Positions 55,645 through 64,000 of a DNA stretch of 64,000 bases are shown one piece after another (positions within the stretch are counted from its first letter, which is position 1; each line of letters opens with the position of its first letter). The translations under genes and the position numbers were made by a program. The notes under the pieces are model-generated. The model saw only the letters and a program-made list of their open reading frames with translations. It made no database searches and was not told where the DNA came from. Source of the stretch: Bosea sp. BIWAKO-01 (GTDB lineage: Bacteria; Pseudomonadota; Alphaproteobacteria; Rhizobiales; Beijerinckiaceae); the NCBI RefSeq assembly GCF_001748145.1, contig NZ_BCQA01000001.1, positions 3,436,501 through 3,500,500 on the forward strand, written 5' to 3'.

Positions 55645-56853
55645 CTACCCAATCTCCCCGAGCGCAGCCGAGAAGGCGGCACGAGCTTGTTCGACGCCGA
55701 ATTCCTGCGCGGCAGCCCGCGCGTTCTTGATCAGATTGGCCCGCAGCGCCGCATCTTCGCTCAGCCGATTCAGCGCCTGGGCGAGCGCTTCGACATCCGG
55801 TTGGTCGACCACCAAGCCCGCCCCCCGCGCCGCGAAATACGATGACACGAACGATCCACGCGGAGCGTGAACGACAACAGGTCGTCCGGAGGCCAAGTAT
55901 TCCGCGACCTTGGCGGGTGCCGATGAGCGCACGACTTCAGGGATCGGAGACTCGAAAGCCAGAGGTAGGAATAGAATGTCGGCCTCGCGCTGGCGGGCCA
56001 GCGCCTGCGCCTGCGGCAGGTGATCGTGCCGGCGGACGAAGGGGCCGACAAGACCGTTGTCTCGGACCTGCGCCTCGCCCTGCGCGGTGTGGAGATGGAG
56101 TTGGAAGCGTCCCCCGGTTCGCTCCATCGCGGCAATTAGATTCCTGAAGGCGCTAGCCTGTGCGTTATAAACCGAACCCGTGTATAGCACCGTCCAGGGA
56201 GCTTGCGCCGTTGGCGGCGGCCCGGCCTGCGGCACCGGGACTGACCCGAACCCACCCGGCTCAATCTGCCCGAGATCGACGGGATTGCGGACGATGGCGA
56301 GGGAGGCGCGGGGGACGCGGACGCGCACGTCCTCGGCCAGCACCTCATTGGGGACGATTACTTTCGCGGCGCGCGCCGCCCACCGTTTCTCCCAGAACCG
56401 GGCCAGCCTGCGGTAGGGACCCGCCTCCCATTGATAAACGGGATCATCGAACAGATAGGCGACGAAGGGCAGCTTCAGGCGCCTGGCGGCGATGGCCGCG
56501 GCCGGTAGATCGAAGGGATTGCCGCTGCACCCTACTACCACCTGCACCCGATGCGCCTTGACCGCGGTCGCGATCTCGTCCGCGCGAGCGACAACGTCCC
56601 GCACTAATCCGGCGTAACTGTTGATGCGCTGGACATGTTCATTTCTGAAAGACCGCATTATCTGGAACCGCGGTGACGACAAGGCGACGTAAACGCCAAA
56701 TCCAGCCTCGCCAGGATCAAGTGCCTGAAGTTGATCGGATAGAAAAAGGTGACGCAATTTGCCGCGCTCTTGCGCCAATAGGGAGCCTAGCACCCGGGCC
56801 TGACCGCTGGCGGAGGGCGGCGCAGCAGTTGTGACGATCGCTAGGCGCTTCAT
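55645..56853 (-). CDS. Glycosyltransferase, family 4-like
   Basis: A 402-residue GT-B protein, the first gene of this minus-strand operon. N terminus TTAAPPSASGQARVLG; C-terminal VVRSSAPAKVAEYLASGRPVVVHAP, with the usual donor Glu apparently replaced, so the activity assignment is somewhat weaker. Its promoter must lie in the 56854-57347 gap, which also holds an IS481 relic. Confidence 0.8.
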   Translation of the reverse strand: MKRLAIVTTAAPPSASGQARVLGSLLAQERGKLRHLFLSDQLQALDPGEAGFGVYVALSSPRFQIMRSFRNEHVQRINSYAGLVRDVVARADEIATAVKAHRVQVVVGCSGNPFDLPAAAIAARRLKLPFVAYLFDDPVYQWEAGPYRRLARFWEKRWAARAAKVIVPNEVLAEDVRVRVPRASLAIVRNPVDLGQIEPGGFGSVPVPQAGPPPTAQAPWTVLYTGSVYNAQASAFRNLIAAMERTGGRFQLHLHTAQGEAQVRDNGLVGPFVRRHDHLPQAQALARQREADILFLPLAFESPIPEVVRSSAPAKVAEYLASGRPVVVHAPRGSFVSSYFAARGAGLVVDQPDVEALAQALNRLSEDAALRANLIKNARAAAQEFGVEQARAAFSAALGEIG

Positions 56854-56979
56854 ATACTGCGTACTACGTGCTGCATCCTGATAGGCCGGGGCAATCGAAC
56901 TCGCCCGAGCAGGCCGAGCGCATAGCTCAGCCTGATGGCACGGTCAATGTCGGCAAAAAAGTCGCCGCGAATCGCGCAG

Positions 56980-57217
56980 GAGCTGATCGAATATCAACCT
57001 CGCGCATGCGGCTTGATGCATGTGTTGGGTCATGCTGCAATCTCCGGCAGGCGTTTCGCATGCCCTCGGCGGCGAAGCGTGCATTCGATTTATGGACGGT
57101 CTTGAGGCTGACGCCGGCAGCCCCGGCTATCCCGGCAGATCCTGTGCCTATCGCCGGCATGCGCGCGATCCGCTCTCAACCAAGCCACGTCAGCCGGGCA
57201 TCCTTGTGGTTGTTCAT
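56980..57217 (-). pseudogene. IS481-family transposase N-terminal relic
   Basis: From ATG at 57217, MNNHKDARLTWLG then TGA; in another frame GIAGAAGVSLKTVHKSNARF and AAEG follow. This is the HTH of an IS481-type transposase (usual NARLTPLGRE and KTVHKW), with a frameshift and a stop and no catalytic domain. Downstream parts are unrecognisable. Confidence 0.65.
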
Positions 57218-57347
57218 CCGGTTCCTCAGAGGGCTCTGAAGCTTCGCAATCTCAGCTTCCTCGCTCGGGACTGGATAAATAACCAATTGAGAGCTCACAC
57301 CTGGACTGGGGCAAGACGATGGGCAAGGGCGCACGACCTTCGGGCTG

Positions 57348-58373
57348 TCAGCCGTAAAAGGCGCGGTACCAGTCGACGAAGCGCCGAATGCCGTCCTCGA
57401 TCGTGGTGGAGGGGCTGAAACCGACGCGCGCTGCGAGAGCACTCACATCGGCATAGGTCGCCGGTACGTCCCCCGGCTGCAACGGCATATGGCGCTTGAT
57501 GGCCTCTTTGCCGCAGGCTGCCTCGATTACCGCGATGAAGCGGTCGAGCCGGACTGGCGTGTGATTGCCGATATTATAAACACGGTAGGGCGCGGCGGAT
57601 GTGGCGGGATCCGGCCAGCCGAAGTTGAAATTGGGCGAAGGGGCGGGCGGTTCCCCGACCAGCCGAACGATCGCCTCGCTGACATCGTCAACATAGGTGA
57701 AATCCCGGCTCATCTCGCTTTCGGCGTAGACGTCGATCGGCCTACCTTCGAGAATCGCCTTGGTGAAGCTGAAATAGGCCATGTCCGGGCGGCCCCAAGG
57801 ACCGTAGACCGTAAAGAAGCGTAGGCCCGTGACCGGTATGCTGTAGAGATGCGCATAGGAATGCGCCATCAGTTCATTGGCGCGTTTGGTTGCCGCATAG
57901 AGCGAGACTGGATGATTGGCGCCGTCATGTTCACTGAACGGCACCTTGGAGTTGGCGCCATAGACCGAGCTCGATGAGGCGTAGACCAGGTGCTGGATCG
58001 GATGGCGCCGGCAGGCTTCCAGTACTGAGAGGAAGCCGTCGAGATTGGCGCTTACATAGGCGCGCGGGTTCTCAAGTGAATAGCGCACGCCTGCTTGCGC
58101 CGCGAGATGAATCACGGCGTCGGGGCGAAAGCGAACAAACGCGCTTTGAAGCCCCTCATAGTCGGTAATGTCCAGCTGCTCGAATGAAAAGCCGTTGCGC
58201 GGAGCCAAACGGTCGAGCCGCGCCTGCTTGAGTGCAGGATCGTAATACGGAGTGAAATTGTCGATGCCGAGGACCTGAACGCCGTGCGCCAGAAAAGCCT
58301 CCGTGACATGAAAGCCAATGAAGCCCGCTGCGCCCGTCAGCAGAATCCGCTGTGGTGAGGCCTTGATCGTCAC
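57348..58373 (-). CDS. UDP-glucuronate 4-epimerase-type SDR
   Basis: A 341-residue epimerase. TGAAGFIGFHV, ASSSSVYGANSKVPFSE, YAATKRANELM (YxxxK) and VYGPWGRPDMAYFSFT are diagnostic for the CapI/LpsL branch that makes UDP-galacturonate from UDP-glucuronate. It shares the minus strand with the glycosyltransferases and probably supplies an acidic sugar. The divergent HAD phosphatase is 334 bases away. Confidence 0.9.
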   Translation of the reverse strand: MTIKASPQRILLTGAAGFIGFHVTEAFLAHGVQVLGIDNFTPYYDPALKQARLDRLAPRNGFSFEQLDITDYEGLQSAFVRFRPDAVIHLAAQAGVRYSLENPRAYVSANLDGFLSVLEACRRHPIQHLVYASSSSVYGANSKVPFSEHDGANHPVSLYAATKRANELMAHSYAHLYSIPVTGLRFFTVYGPWGRPDMAYFSFTKAILEGRPIDVYAESEMSRDFTYVDDVSEAIVRLVGEPPAPSPNFNFGWPDPATSAAPYRVYNIGNHTPVRLDRFIAVIEAACGKEAIKRHMPLQPGDVPATYADVSALAARVGFSPSTTIEDGIRRFVDWYRAFYG

Positions 58374-58568
58374 AGGATGGGCCTCCAGATTGTCCTAGGT
58401 GATAGCAGCAGAGCGACTCATTTCGCTCCCCTGGGCGAAACCAATCAAGTTCAGCTTCGAGTGTCTGGCATGGTGGGCGCGCGGCTACAAGGAGATGGAG
58501 CTTCAATCAGCGACGGCGAAGCAGCCGCTTCGTCTCGGAAAGGGACGGCAAGTGCGAGTTGTTCTCGA

Positions 58569-58595
58569 TGAATTAGCAATAATTTCGCTAATTCA
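58569..58595. promoter_or_regulatory. Inverted repeat upstream of HAD gene
   Basis: TGAATTAGC (58569-58577) and GCTAATTCA (58587-58595) are perfect complements with a 9-base AT-rich loop. It lies in the 334-base gap between divergent epimerase and HAD genes and is the most AT-rich part of it. An operator or a leader hairpin is possible. Confidence 0.45.
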
Positions 58596-58707
58596 TGTTC
58601 GCCACGCGATACTCCGCCGGATAACCGCACCGGATCAGACGGTAGGCTCGCTTCTCGCGGAACTCGGCTGCGGTTGGACGAACCGTAACCCTCTGCTACA
58701 GGGGGGC

Positions 58708-59298
58708 ATGCTAGATGTAGAGAATCTACCCGCCGATATCCGCGCGTTCATCTTCGATTGCGATGGAACGCTCGTGAATACGCTGCCGGTTTATGCTGAT
58801 GCCTGGATGCAGGGTTTTCGCACGTCGGGCAGGGACATGATGCGCGACTGGTACTTCGGTCGTGCCGGTCACTCAGAACATGCGCTCATGGACCTTTTCG
58901 AGGCCGAGCAGGACGTGAGGCTTGACCGCGACGCCGTGATCAAGGTCATGCGCGAGCATTTTCTGCAGAATGTCGCGTCTGTCGGTGAGGTGCAGGCGAT
59001 TACTGCTGTCGCCCGCCACAACCACGGGCGCCTGCCGATGGCTGTTGCATCAGGCGGATCGAGGCAGATCGTCACCGCCACGCTGGAGGCGACGGGCCTG
59101 ACGCCCCTGTTCGACACGATTGTTACGATCAATGACGTCGAGCGTCCCAAGCCCGATCCCGACTTGTTCCTGGAGGCAGCGCGGCGTCTCGGCATTGCCG
59201 CGGCTGATTGCCTCGTCTTCGAGGACTCTCCTGAAGGTATGGAAGCCGCTAATCGCGCTGGCATGCGCTGTATCGATGCCCGGCCGCACCGGGATTAG
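58708..59298 (+). CDS. HAD-superfamily phosphatase (beta-phosphoglucomutase-like)
   Basis: A 196-residue enzyme. Motif I is FDCDGTLVNTLPVYA, motif II VASGGSRQIV, and motif III/IV KPDPDLFLEAARRLG with EDSPEG. Related proteins are sugar-phosphate phosphatases such as YqaB. The ATG at 58708 gives the family N terminus; the open frame upstream to 58399 is unlike any domain. It stands alone on the plus strand near the glycan genes. Confidence 0.85.
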   Translation: MLDVENLPADIRAFIFDCDGTLVNTLPVYADAWMQGFRTSGRDMMRDWYFGRAGHSEHALMDLFEAEQDVRLDRDAVIKVMREHFLQNVASVGEVQAITAVARHNHGRLPMAVASGGSRQIVTATLEATGLTPLFDTIVTINDVERPKPDPDLFLEAARRLGIAAADCLVFEDSPEGMEAANRAGMRCIDARPHRD

Positions 59299-60013
59299 GT
59301 GAGGCTGCAGCCGTCGTCCAACCGTCGTGCGCGAATCGAGAATCGGACTGCTGCCGCTGAAATGGCACTCGACCATCGGCTACATCAGCCCGGCCGAGTT
59401 CGAAAAGAAGGTGGGATTAGCTTAACTGAGAGAACCGGCAGCAGGCCAACGCGACGCCTCTCTCTCGCCTTCGACAAATTGCTTCAGAGAGCCAACAATT
59501 GCAGGCAGTTCTGTGCCGCGGGCCAATTCAACTGACTAAGAGCTGTCTCTCCTCATGGATCGCCCGAAGGTTTTGGACAGCATCCGTGATCGTTAACTGC
59601 GGCCCAGGATGGCTATTCAGGAGGCTGCCAGATCCTCTATTGGGATCCAGCACAACGAGATGCACGAAGCATACGCTCGCACTCCCCCTCCCATTTCTGC
59701 CAAATAGGCCCTTGGCGCTCGATTTCCGTGACAATGCTGGCGGCGAGGGCGCGATCGAATATGGATCACGCAGATGCCGCAGCGAGGGGCTGCGGAGATA
59801 CTCTGTGATGAGCTTGGTGATCGAATTCAACAGCTCACGTCCGGGCATCTGAATTGCTCCCTCAGCTACGGGCAGCACAGGCCGGCTCTCGTCGAGCAAC
59901 TGGCGGCGCAGTGCGCTCCCCCGCGCTCGCCGAATGATGCCACCGAAGTGGTGGAGTCGCGTCGTTGACAGGGGGGCGGCGGCAGGACTACCTGCGGCCA
60001 GGCAGGAGACCCC
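59299..60013. other. Gene-poor stretch between HAD gene and rml operon
   Basis: No ORF here looks like a protein; open frames lack recognisable motifs or run under rmlC. The first part holds the IS3 fragment at 59364-59448. GGAG just before 60014 belongs to the rmlC start. Much of the stretch may be decayed mobile DNA or the rml promoter region. Confidence 0.4.
59364..59448 (+). mobile_element. 3' terminal fragment of the same IS3-family element as at 38306-39520
   Basis: Nearly identical to the orfB end of the complete copy, from GGCACTCGACC to GGCAGCAGGCCA, but in the opposite orientation. The residues HSTIGYISPAEFEKKVGLA can be read, with the TAC intact that is TAA in the other copy, and 7 bases (CGTCCAC) of the end are missing. 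Confidence 0.85.
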
Positions 60014-60433
60014 ATGTCCAATTTTACCTTCGCGCCTCTCGCCATTCCCGGGCCCGTGCTCGTCCGCTCGCGACGCTTCGGCGATGACCGCGGCTACTTC
60101 ATGGAAACCTATAGCCGCGAGCCTTTCGCGGCAGCCGGGATCGCGCCGGATTTCGTTCAGGACAACCAGTCGCTTTCGGTGCAGGCCGGCACGGTGCGCG
60201 GTATGCACTATCAGACCGCGCCCGCCGCCCAGGCCAAGCTCGTGCGCGTGCTCAAAGGCGCGATCTTCGACGCGCCCTACGCGCCGCAGAGCGAAGGCGG
60301 CTTGTTCTGGGCTGATCCGGCACTTGCCATCGACTGGCCGGTGGTGGCCGGGGCTGCGACACTTTCCGAGAGGGACGCGAAGCTGCCCGGTTTTACCGGC
60401 TTTGCCAGCCCTTTCGTTTATGAGGGCGCCTGA
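60014..60433 (+). pseudogene. rmlC: dTDP-4-dehydrorhamnose 3,5-epimerase with internal in-frame deletion
   Basis: A 139-residue reading frame. The N-terminal half is normal (RRFGDDRGYFMETY, and VRGMHYQ with the active-site His). After LKGAIFD it jumps straight to APYAPQSEGGLFWADPALAIDWP, which normally lies about 45 residues further on. The missing part includes the HGF core strand and the Tyr that acts as the acid; only the C-terminal Asp (SERDAKLPG) remains. A normal family member is about 180-185 residues. The frame is kept, so a shortened protein is possible but probably inactive. TGA and the next ATG are adjacent. Confidence 0.88.
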
Positions 60434-61489
60434 ATGACGCGGTTTCTCGTCACTGGCGGTGCCGGCTTTATCGGCTCAGCCGTGGTCCGGCATCTGGTCG
60501 CCGAGACGCCGCATCAGGTGCTGGTTGTCGACAAGCTGACCTATGCGGGCAACCTCGACAATCTGAAGCCGGTTGAGACCGATCCGCGTTACGCCTTCCT
60601 GCAGGCGGATATCGGGGATCTCGCCGCGATGCGCGAGGCCTTTGCGTCATTCCGGCCCGATATCGTGATGCACCTTGCGGCGGAGAGCCATGTCGACCGT
60701 TCGATCGATGGGCCGGGCGCCTTCATCCAGACCAATGTCGTCGGAACCTTCGTGTTGCTCCAGGCGGCGCTCGACCATTGGCGAGGCCTGCCGCAGGACG
60801 CGAAGGCCAGCTTTCGTTTCCACCATGTCTCGACCGACGAGGTCTTCGGCTCGCTTGGCGCGGAAGGCCTGTTCAGCGAGACGACACCCTATCAGCCGAC
60901 CTCGCCCTATTCTGCGTCGAAGGCCGCGTCCGACCATCTCGTGCGTGCCTGGCACCACACCTATGTGCTGCCTGTCCTGCTCTCCAACTGCTCGAACAAT
61001 TACGGGCCCTATCACTTCCCTGAGAAGCTGATCCCGCTCGTCATCCTGAACGCGCTTGAGGGCAAGGGATTGCCGGTATACGGCGATGGCGGTCAGGTGC
61101 GCGACTGGCTCCATGTCGAGGATCATGCACGCGCCCTTTGCCTGATTGCGGAAACCGGACGCCCCGGCGAGAGCTACAATGTCGGCGGCCAAGCCGAGCG
61201 GACGAACCTCGACGTCGTGCGCGCGATCTGCAGCCTGGTCGACGAGGTCGCCCCCGATGCCGCCATCGGCCCGCGCGACACCCTGATCCGGTTTGTCGCC
61301 GACCGGCCCGGCCATGACCGTCGCTATGCGATCGATGCTTCAAAGATCGCCCGCGAGCTCGGCTGGAGCCCGCAGGAGAGCTTTGAGAGCGGGCTGGAGA
61401 AGACCGTTCGATGGTACCTCGCCAATCCGGACTGGTGGGGCCGCATCCGGAACGGGCTTTATCGCGGCGAGCGGCTCGGCCTCTCGTGA
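60434..61489 (+). CDS. rmlB: dTDP-glucose 4,6-dehydratase
   Basis: A 351-residue SDR, full length. [37 protein letters not shown] and [15 protein letters not shown] (YxxxK) are diagnostic. It makes dTDP-4-keto-6-deoxyglucose. It is directly followed by rmlD with a 4-base overlap. Confidence 0.95.
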   Translation: MTRFLVTGGAGFIGSAVVRHLVAETPHQVLVVDKLTYAGNLDNLKPVETDPRYAFLQADIGDLAAMREAFASFRPDIVMHLAAESHVDRSIDGPGAFIQTNVVGTFVLLQAALDHWRGLPQDAKASFRFHHVSTDEVFGSLGAEGLFSETTPYQPTSPYSASKAASDHLVRAWHHTYVLPVLLSNCSNNYGPYHFPEKLIPLVILNALEGKGLPVYGDGGQVRDWLHVEDHARALCLIAETGRPGESYNVGGQAERTNLDVVRAICSLVDEVAPDAAIGPRDTLIRFVADRPGHDRRYAIDASKIARELGWSPQESFESGLEKTVRWYLANPDWWGRIRNGLYRGERLGLS

Positions 61490-62379
61490 ACGAAGCGCCG
61501 ATCCTGCTTTTTGGTGCCGGCGGTCAGCTTGGCCGCGAGTTGACGGAGCTGGCGCATGAGCGTGGCGTTCCGCTCGTCGGGCTGGCGCGGGCTGACGGCG
61601 ACATCACGGACCGTGCAGCTGTGGTAAGGGCCTTGAAGGCCCATTGCCCCGGCCTGGTGGTCAATGCTGCGGCCTTTACGGGCGTGGACCGGGCCGAGAG
61701 CGAGACGGTCGCTGCCTTCGCCGCAAATGCGGAAGGGCCCGCCATTCTTGCCGAGGCGACGGCCGAAGCAGGCATTCCGCTCCTCCATGTTTCGACAGAT
61801 TATGTCTTCGACGGCAGCAAACCCGGGCCTTATGTCGAGAGCGACCCCGTCGGGCCGCTCGGGGCCTATGGTGCGAGCAAGAGCGAAGGAGAGGTCTGCA
61901 TCCGGGCCCTGCAGCCGCACCATGTCATCCTGCGCACCGCCTGGGTCTACGGTGTCCATGGCGCAAACTTCCTGAAGACCATGCTGCGCCTTGCGGCCGA
62001 ACGCGATGTCCTGCGCGTCGTTGCCGACCAATGCGGTTCTCCGACCGCGACACGCGATCTTGCCGAGGCGATCCTCGCCGTCCGCGCTGTGCTGATGGCC
62101 GGAGCCGAGCCCTGGGGCACCTACCATGTTGCCGGGCAGGGCGAGACGACCTGGCATGGCTTCGCCAGCGCCATCATTGCAGAGCAGGCCCGCTTCACTG
62201 GGCGGAGCCCGATCGTAGACGCGATCACGACTGCGGAATTCCCGACGCCGGCGCGCCGACCGGCCAATTCGGTGCTTGAGTCCACCCGGTTCGCCGCGAC
62301 CTTTGGCTATCGCGCAAAGCCGTGGCAGGAACGCATGCGCGAGGTCGTAGCCTCGTTGATGGCGCAGAGGGTATCATGA
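61486..62379 (+). CDS. rmlD: dTDP-4-dehydrorhamnose reductase
   Basis: A 297-residue SDR that does the last step to dTDP-L-rhamnose. [36 protein letters not shown] and RTAWVYG are typical. GTG at 61486 overlaps the rmlB stop (GTGA); upstream in-frame starts lie in rmlB. It overlaps rmlA by 4 bases. Confidence 0.93.
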   Translation: MNEAPILLFGAGGQLGRELTELAHERGVPLVGLARADGDITDRAAVVRALKAHCPGLVVNAAAFTGVDRAESETVAAFAANAEGPAILAEATAEAGIPLLHVSTDYVFDGSKPGPYVESDPVGPLGAYGASKSEGEVCIRALQPHHVILRTAWVYGVHGANFLKTMLRLAAERDVLRVVADQCGSPTATRDLAEAILAVRAVLMAGAEPWGTYHVAGQGETTWHGFASAIIAEQARFTGRSPIVDAITTAEFPTPARRPANSVLESTRFAATFGYRAKPWQERMREVVASLMAQRVS

Positions 62380-63236
62380 AGGGCATCATTCTCGCGGGTG
62401 GCACCGGCACGCGGCTGCACCCGGTGACCTCGGTGGTCTCGAAGCAGTTGCTGCCCGTCTACGACAAGCCGATGATCTACTACCCGCTCTCGACGCTGAT
62501 GCTTGCCGGCATCCGCGAGATCCTGATCATCACCACCCCGCATGATCAGGCGCTGTTCATCCGCTTGCTGGGGGACGGGACCCAGTTTGGCCTGAAGCTC
62601 AGCTACGCCGTGCAGGCCGAGCCGCGTGGGCTTGCCGACGCCTTCATCGTCGGGCGCGATTTCGTCGGGGCCGATCGCGTCGCGCTGGTCCTTGGCGACA
62701 ACATTTTCTACGGCCACGGCTTGCCCGAGTTGATGGCGGAGGCAGTCGCGCGGCCAAAGGGGGCGACCGTCTTCGGCTATGTCGTCTCCGACCCGCAGCG
62801 TTACGGCGTGGTCGAACTCGACGCGGCCGGCAAGGGCATCTCGATCGAAGAAAAGCCCGCCGAACCGAAATCCAATCTCGCGGTGACCGGCCTCTATTTC
62901 TACGACAATGATGTGCTCGACATCGCTGCCGGCATCAAGCCGTCGGCGCGCGGCGAGATCGAGATCACCGACATCAACCGCGCCTACATGGCGCGTGGCG
63001 CGCTTCATGTGCAGATCATGGGGCGCGGCTTCGCCTGGCTCGACACAGGCACGCATGAGAGCCTGATGGAAGCCGGCCAGTTCATCGAGATCCTGGAACG
63101 GCGCCAGGGCATGAAGATCTCCTGCCCGGAGGAAATCGCCTTCCGCAAGGGGTTCATCAATCGCGATCAGCTGGCCGAACTGGCGAAGCTGACGGGCAAG
63201 TCGAGCTATGGGCAGTATCTGGCGAAACTGCTTTGA
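62376..63236 (+). CDS. rmlA: Glucose-1-phosphate thymidylyltransferase
   Basis: A 286-residue nucleotidyltransferase that starts the rhamnose pathway. [44 protein letters not shown] and [10 protein letters not shown] are diagnostic. The gene starts in the rmlD stop (ATGA). The downstream tam-like fragment starts 38 bases after it. Confidence 0.95.
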   Translation: MKGIILAGGTGTRLHPVTSVVSKQLLPVYDKPMIYYPLSTLMLAGIREILIITTPHDQALFIRLLGDGTQFGLKLSYAVQAEPRGLADAFIVGRDFVGADRVALVLGDNIFYGHGLPELMAEAVARPKGATVFGYVVSDPQRYGVVELDAAGKGISIEEKPAEPKSNLAVTGLYFYDNDVLDIAAGIKPSARGEIEITDINRAYMARGALHVQIMGRGFAWLDTGTHESLMEAGQFIEILERRQGMKISCPEEIAFRKGFINRDQLAELAKLTGKSSYGQYLAKLL

Positions 63237-63274
63237 TTGCGGGCCTTCCGGCTCATGAGGATATGGAGATCGTT

Positions 63275-63440
63275 ATGACCTGGTCGGCGCGGCAGTACAC
63301 GAAATTCGAGGATGAGCGGACCCGCCCGGTTCGCGATCTGCTTGCCCAGGTCCCGACGGACGCCGTGGCAAACGCGGTCGATATCGGTTGCGGTCCCGGC
63401 AACTCGACCGAGCTTCTGCTGGCGCGTTTCCCCGACGCCG
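63275..63440 (+). pseudogene. Trans-aconitate 2-methyltransferase-like, N-terminal fragment
   Basis: [19 protein letters not shown] and the SAM loop [21 protein letters not shown] match Tam-type methyltransferases from the start codon. After FPDA (about 63440) the similarity ends and the frame runs into foreign DNA, so about 80% of the gene is missing here. GGAG lies 6 bases before the ATG. The piece between 63440 and 63567 is of unknown origin, probably another mobile end. Confidence 0.75.
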
Positions 63441-63567
63441 CACAAGCGCCAGACCATCCAGCAGAGACGCTTGCAGCATCAGCTGCAGGCCGCATAACCT
63501 CAAACCCTGATGAGCCAGAGCCTCCGCTCCTGAGATCCCAAGATAGTCTCAAATCATCTGACGACGT

Positions 63568-64000
63568 GGCTTGCCCCCATTTGGTGGCCCAGTTCTAATC
63601 TAATGCATGGTGGGCTTGGCGGCCACGGTTGAGATGGCCGGCGAAGCGGGTTGGGTTTGCGCGGCCGGCCAGACCACGGCGGTCGGCGCTGGCGGCCGAT
63701 AGCCGAGCGAGGAGTGTGGGCGCCGGGTATTGTAGTGCTGACGCCAGCCCTCGATGACGATCCGGGCCTCGGCGAGGCTGTAGAACAGCTCGCCGTTCAG
63801 AAGCTCGTCACGAAGCTTGGAGTTAAAGCTCTCGCAGTAGCCGTTCTCCCAAGGACTGCCAGGCTCGATAAACGCTGTTTTCGCGCCGACCGCCGCGATC
63901 CACTCCCGCACCGCCCTGGCGACGAACTCGGGACCGTTGTCCGAACGAACATGCCCGGGCACTCCGCGTAGGATGAAGAGATCGGATAGCACGTCGATGA
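63568..64000 (-). mobile_element. IS3-family element, runs past window end
   Basis: The boundary near 63568 (GTGGCTTGCCCCCATTTGG) is an approximate terminal end beside the transposase stop. Only the 3' third of the element is inside the window. It differs in sequence from the IS3 copy at 38306. Confidence 0.65.
63600..64000 (-). CDS. IS3-family transposase, C-terminal part (cut by window end)
   Basis: About 133 codons of the integrase core: RSDNGPEFVARAV (second Asp), PGSPWENGYCESFNSKLRDE (catalytic Glu) and TRRPHSSLGYRPPAP. No lesion is seen within the window. It lies next to the tam fragment and is probably responsible for, or inserted in, its loss. Confidence 0.88.
   Translation of the reverse strand, partial: IDVLSDLFILRGVPGHVRSDNGPEFVARAVREWIAAVGAKTAFIEPGSPWENGYCESFNSKLRDELLNGELFYSLAEARIVIEGWRQHYNTRRPHSSLGYRPPAPTAVVWPAAQTQPASPAISTVAAKPTMH

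Noticed and set aside
58399..58707. N-terminal extension of the HAD protein
   Set aside because: The extra 103 residues are not domain-like and cover the AT-rich palindrome; the HAD fold starts at 58708.
59528..60208. A 226-codon minus-strand ORF before rmlC
   Set aside because: It runs under the rmlC start and has no recognisable domain; probably chance.

Overview
The window is GC-rich, tightly packed alphaproteobacterial DNA. Many genes share 4-base stop/start overlaps. The gene complement (RpiR, GntR and MocR regulators, peptide ABC importers, an orphan tripartite-tricarboxylate receptor, rmlCBDA, ABC-type O-antigen export) and FixK/FNR-like boxes fit the Hyphomicrobiales, for example a Bosea-like genus. 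The genus is an inference. No rRNA, tRNA or CRISPR array was seen.

Layout. (1) 1-12.3 kb, envelope and stress block: two lipoproteins (one an alpha/beta hydrolase cut by the window edge), a HlyD/DUF3302 pair, a TPC-type metal P-type ATPase, two tandem universal stress proteins, a small unknown protein, an ADP-forming acyl-CoA synthetase/GNAT fusion, a DUF983 membrane protein and a MocR regulator. Two TTGA-N6-GCAA boxes sit in front of the stress genes. (2) 12.6-15.2 kb: a NarL-type response regulator convergent with its likely kinase, plus an AT-rich ORF that overlaps the kinase start. (3) 15.3-30.1 kb: an RpiR regulator and two complete peptide/nickel-type ABC importers around an alpha/beta hydrolase and an M20 amidohydrolase. 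The second importer has a good sigma-54 promoter candidate. (4) 30.2-32.5 kb: a nucleotide-sugar dehydrogenase and an FkbM methyltransferase. (5) 32.6-38.1 kb: a sugar-acid divergon (IlvD/Edd dehydratase, DHDPS-family lyase and GntR, against a TctC receptor and an RraA-family protein) with a near-perfect palindrome between the two arms. (6) 38.3-40.6 kb: two dead insertion sequences (IS3 and IS481 families). (7) 40.6-59.3 kb, surface-polysaccharide island: six glycosyltransferases, a three-gene set predicted to make a UDP-2-acetamido-2,6-dideoxy-L-hexose, Wzm/Wzt export, a coiled-coil TylF-type methyltransferase, a UDP-glucuronate 4-epimerase and a HAD phosphatase, with IS5, IS481 and IS3 remnants. 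(8) 60.0-63.2 kb: rmlCBDA, in which rmlC lacks about 45 internal codons. (9) The right edge holds a truncated tam-like methyltransferase and an IS3-family element running out of the window.

How it works together. The island appears to make activated sugars, assemble a glycan in the cytoplasm and export it by the ABC-dependent route. The coiled-coil methyltransferase beside Wzt is a candidate chain-terminating enzyme. IS debris, including two pieces of the same IS3 element in opposite orientation about 20 kb apart, suggests that the island was assembled and is decaying through IS activity and small deletions.
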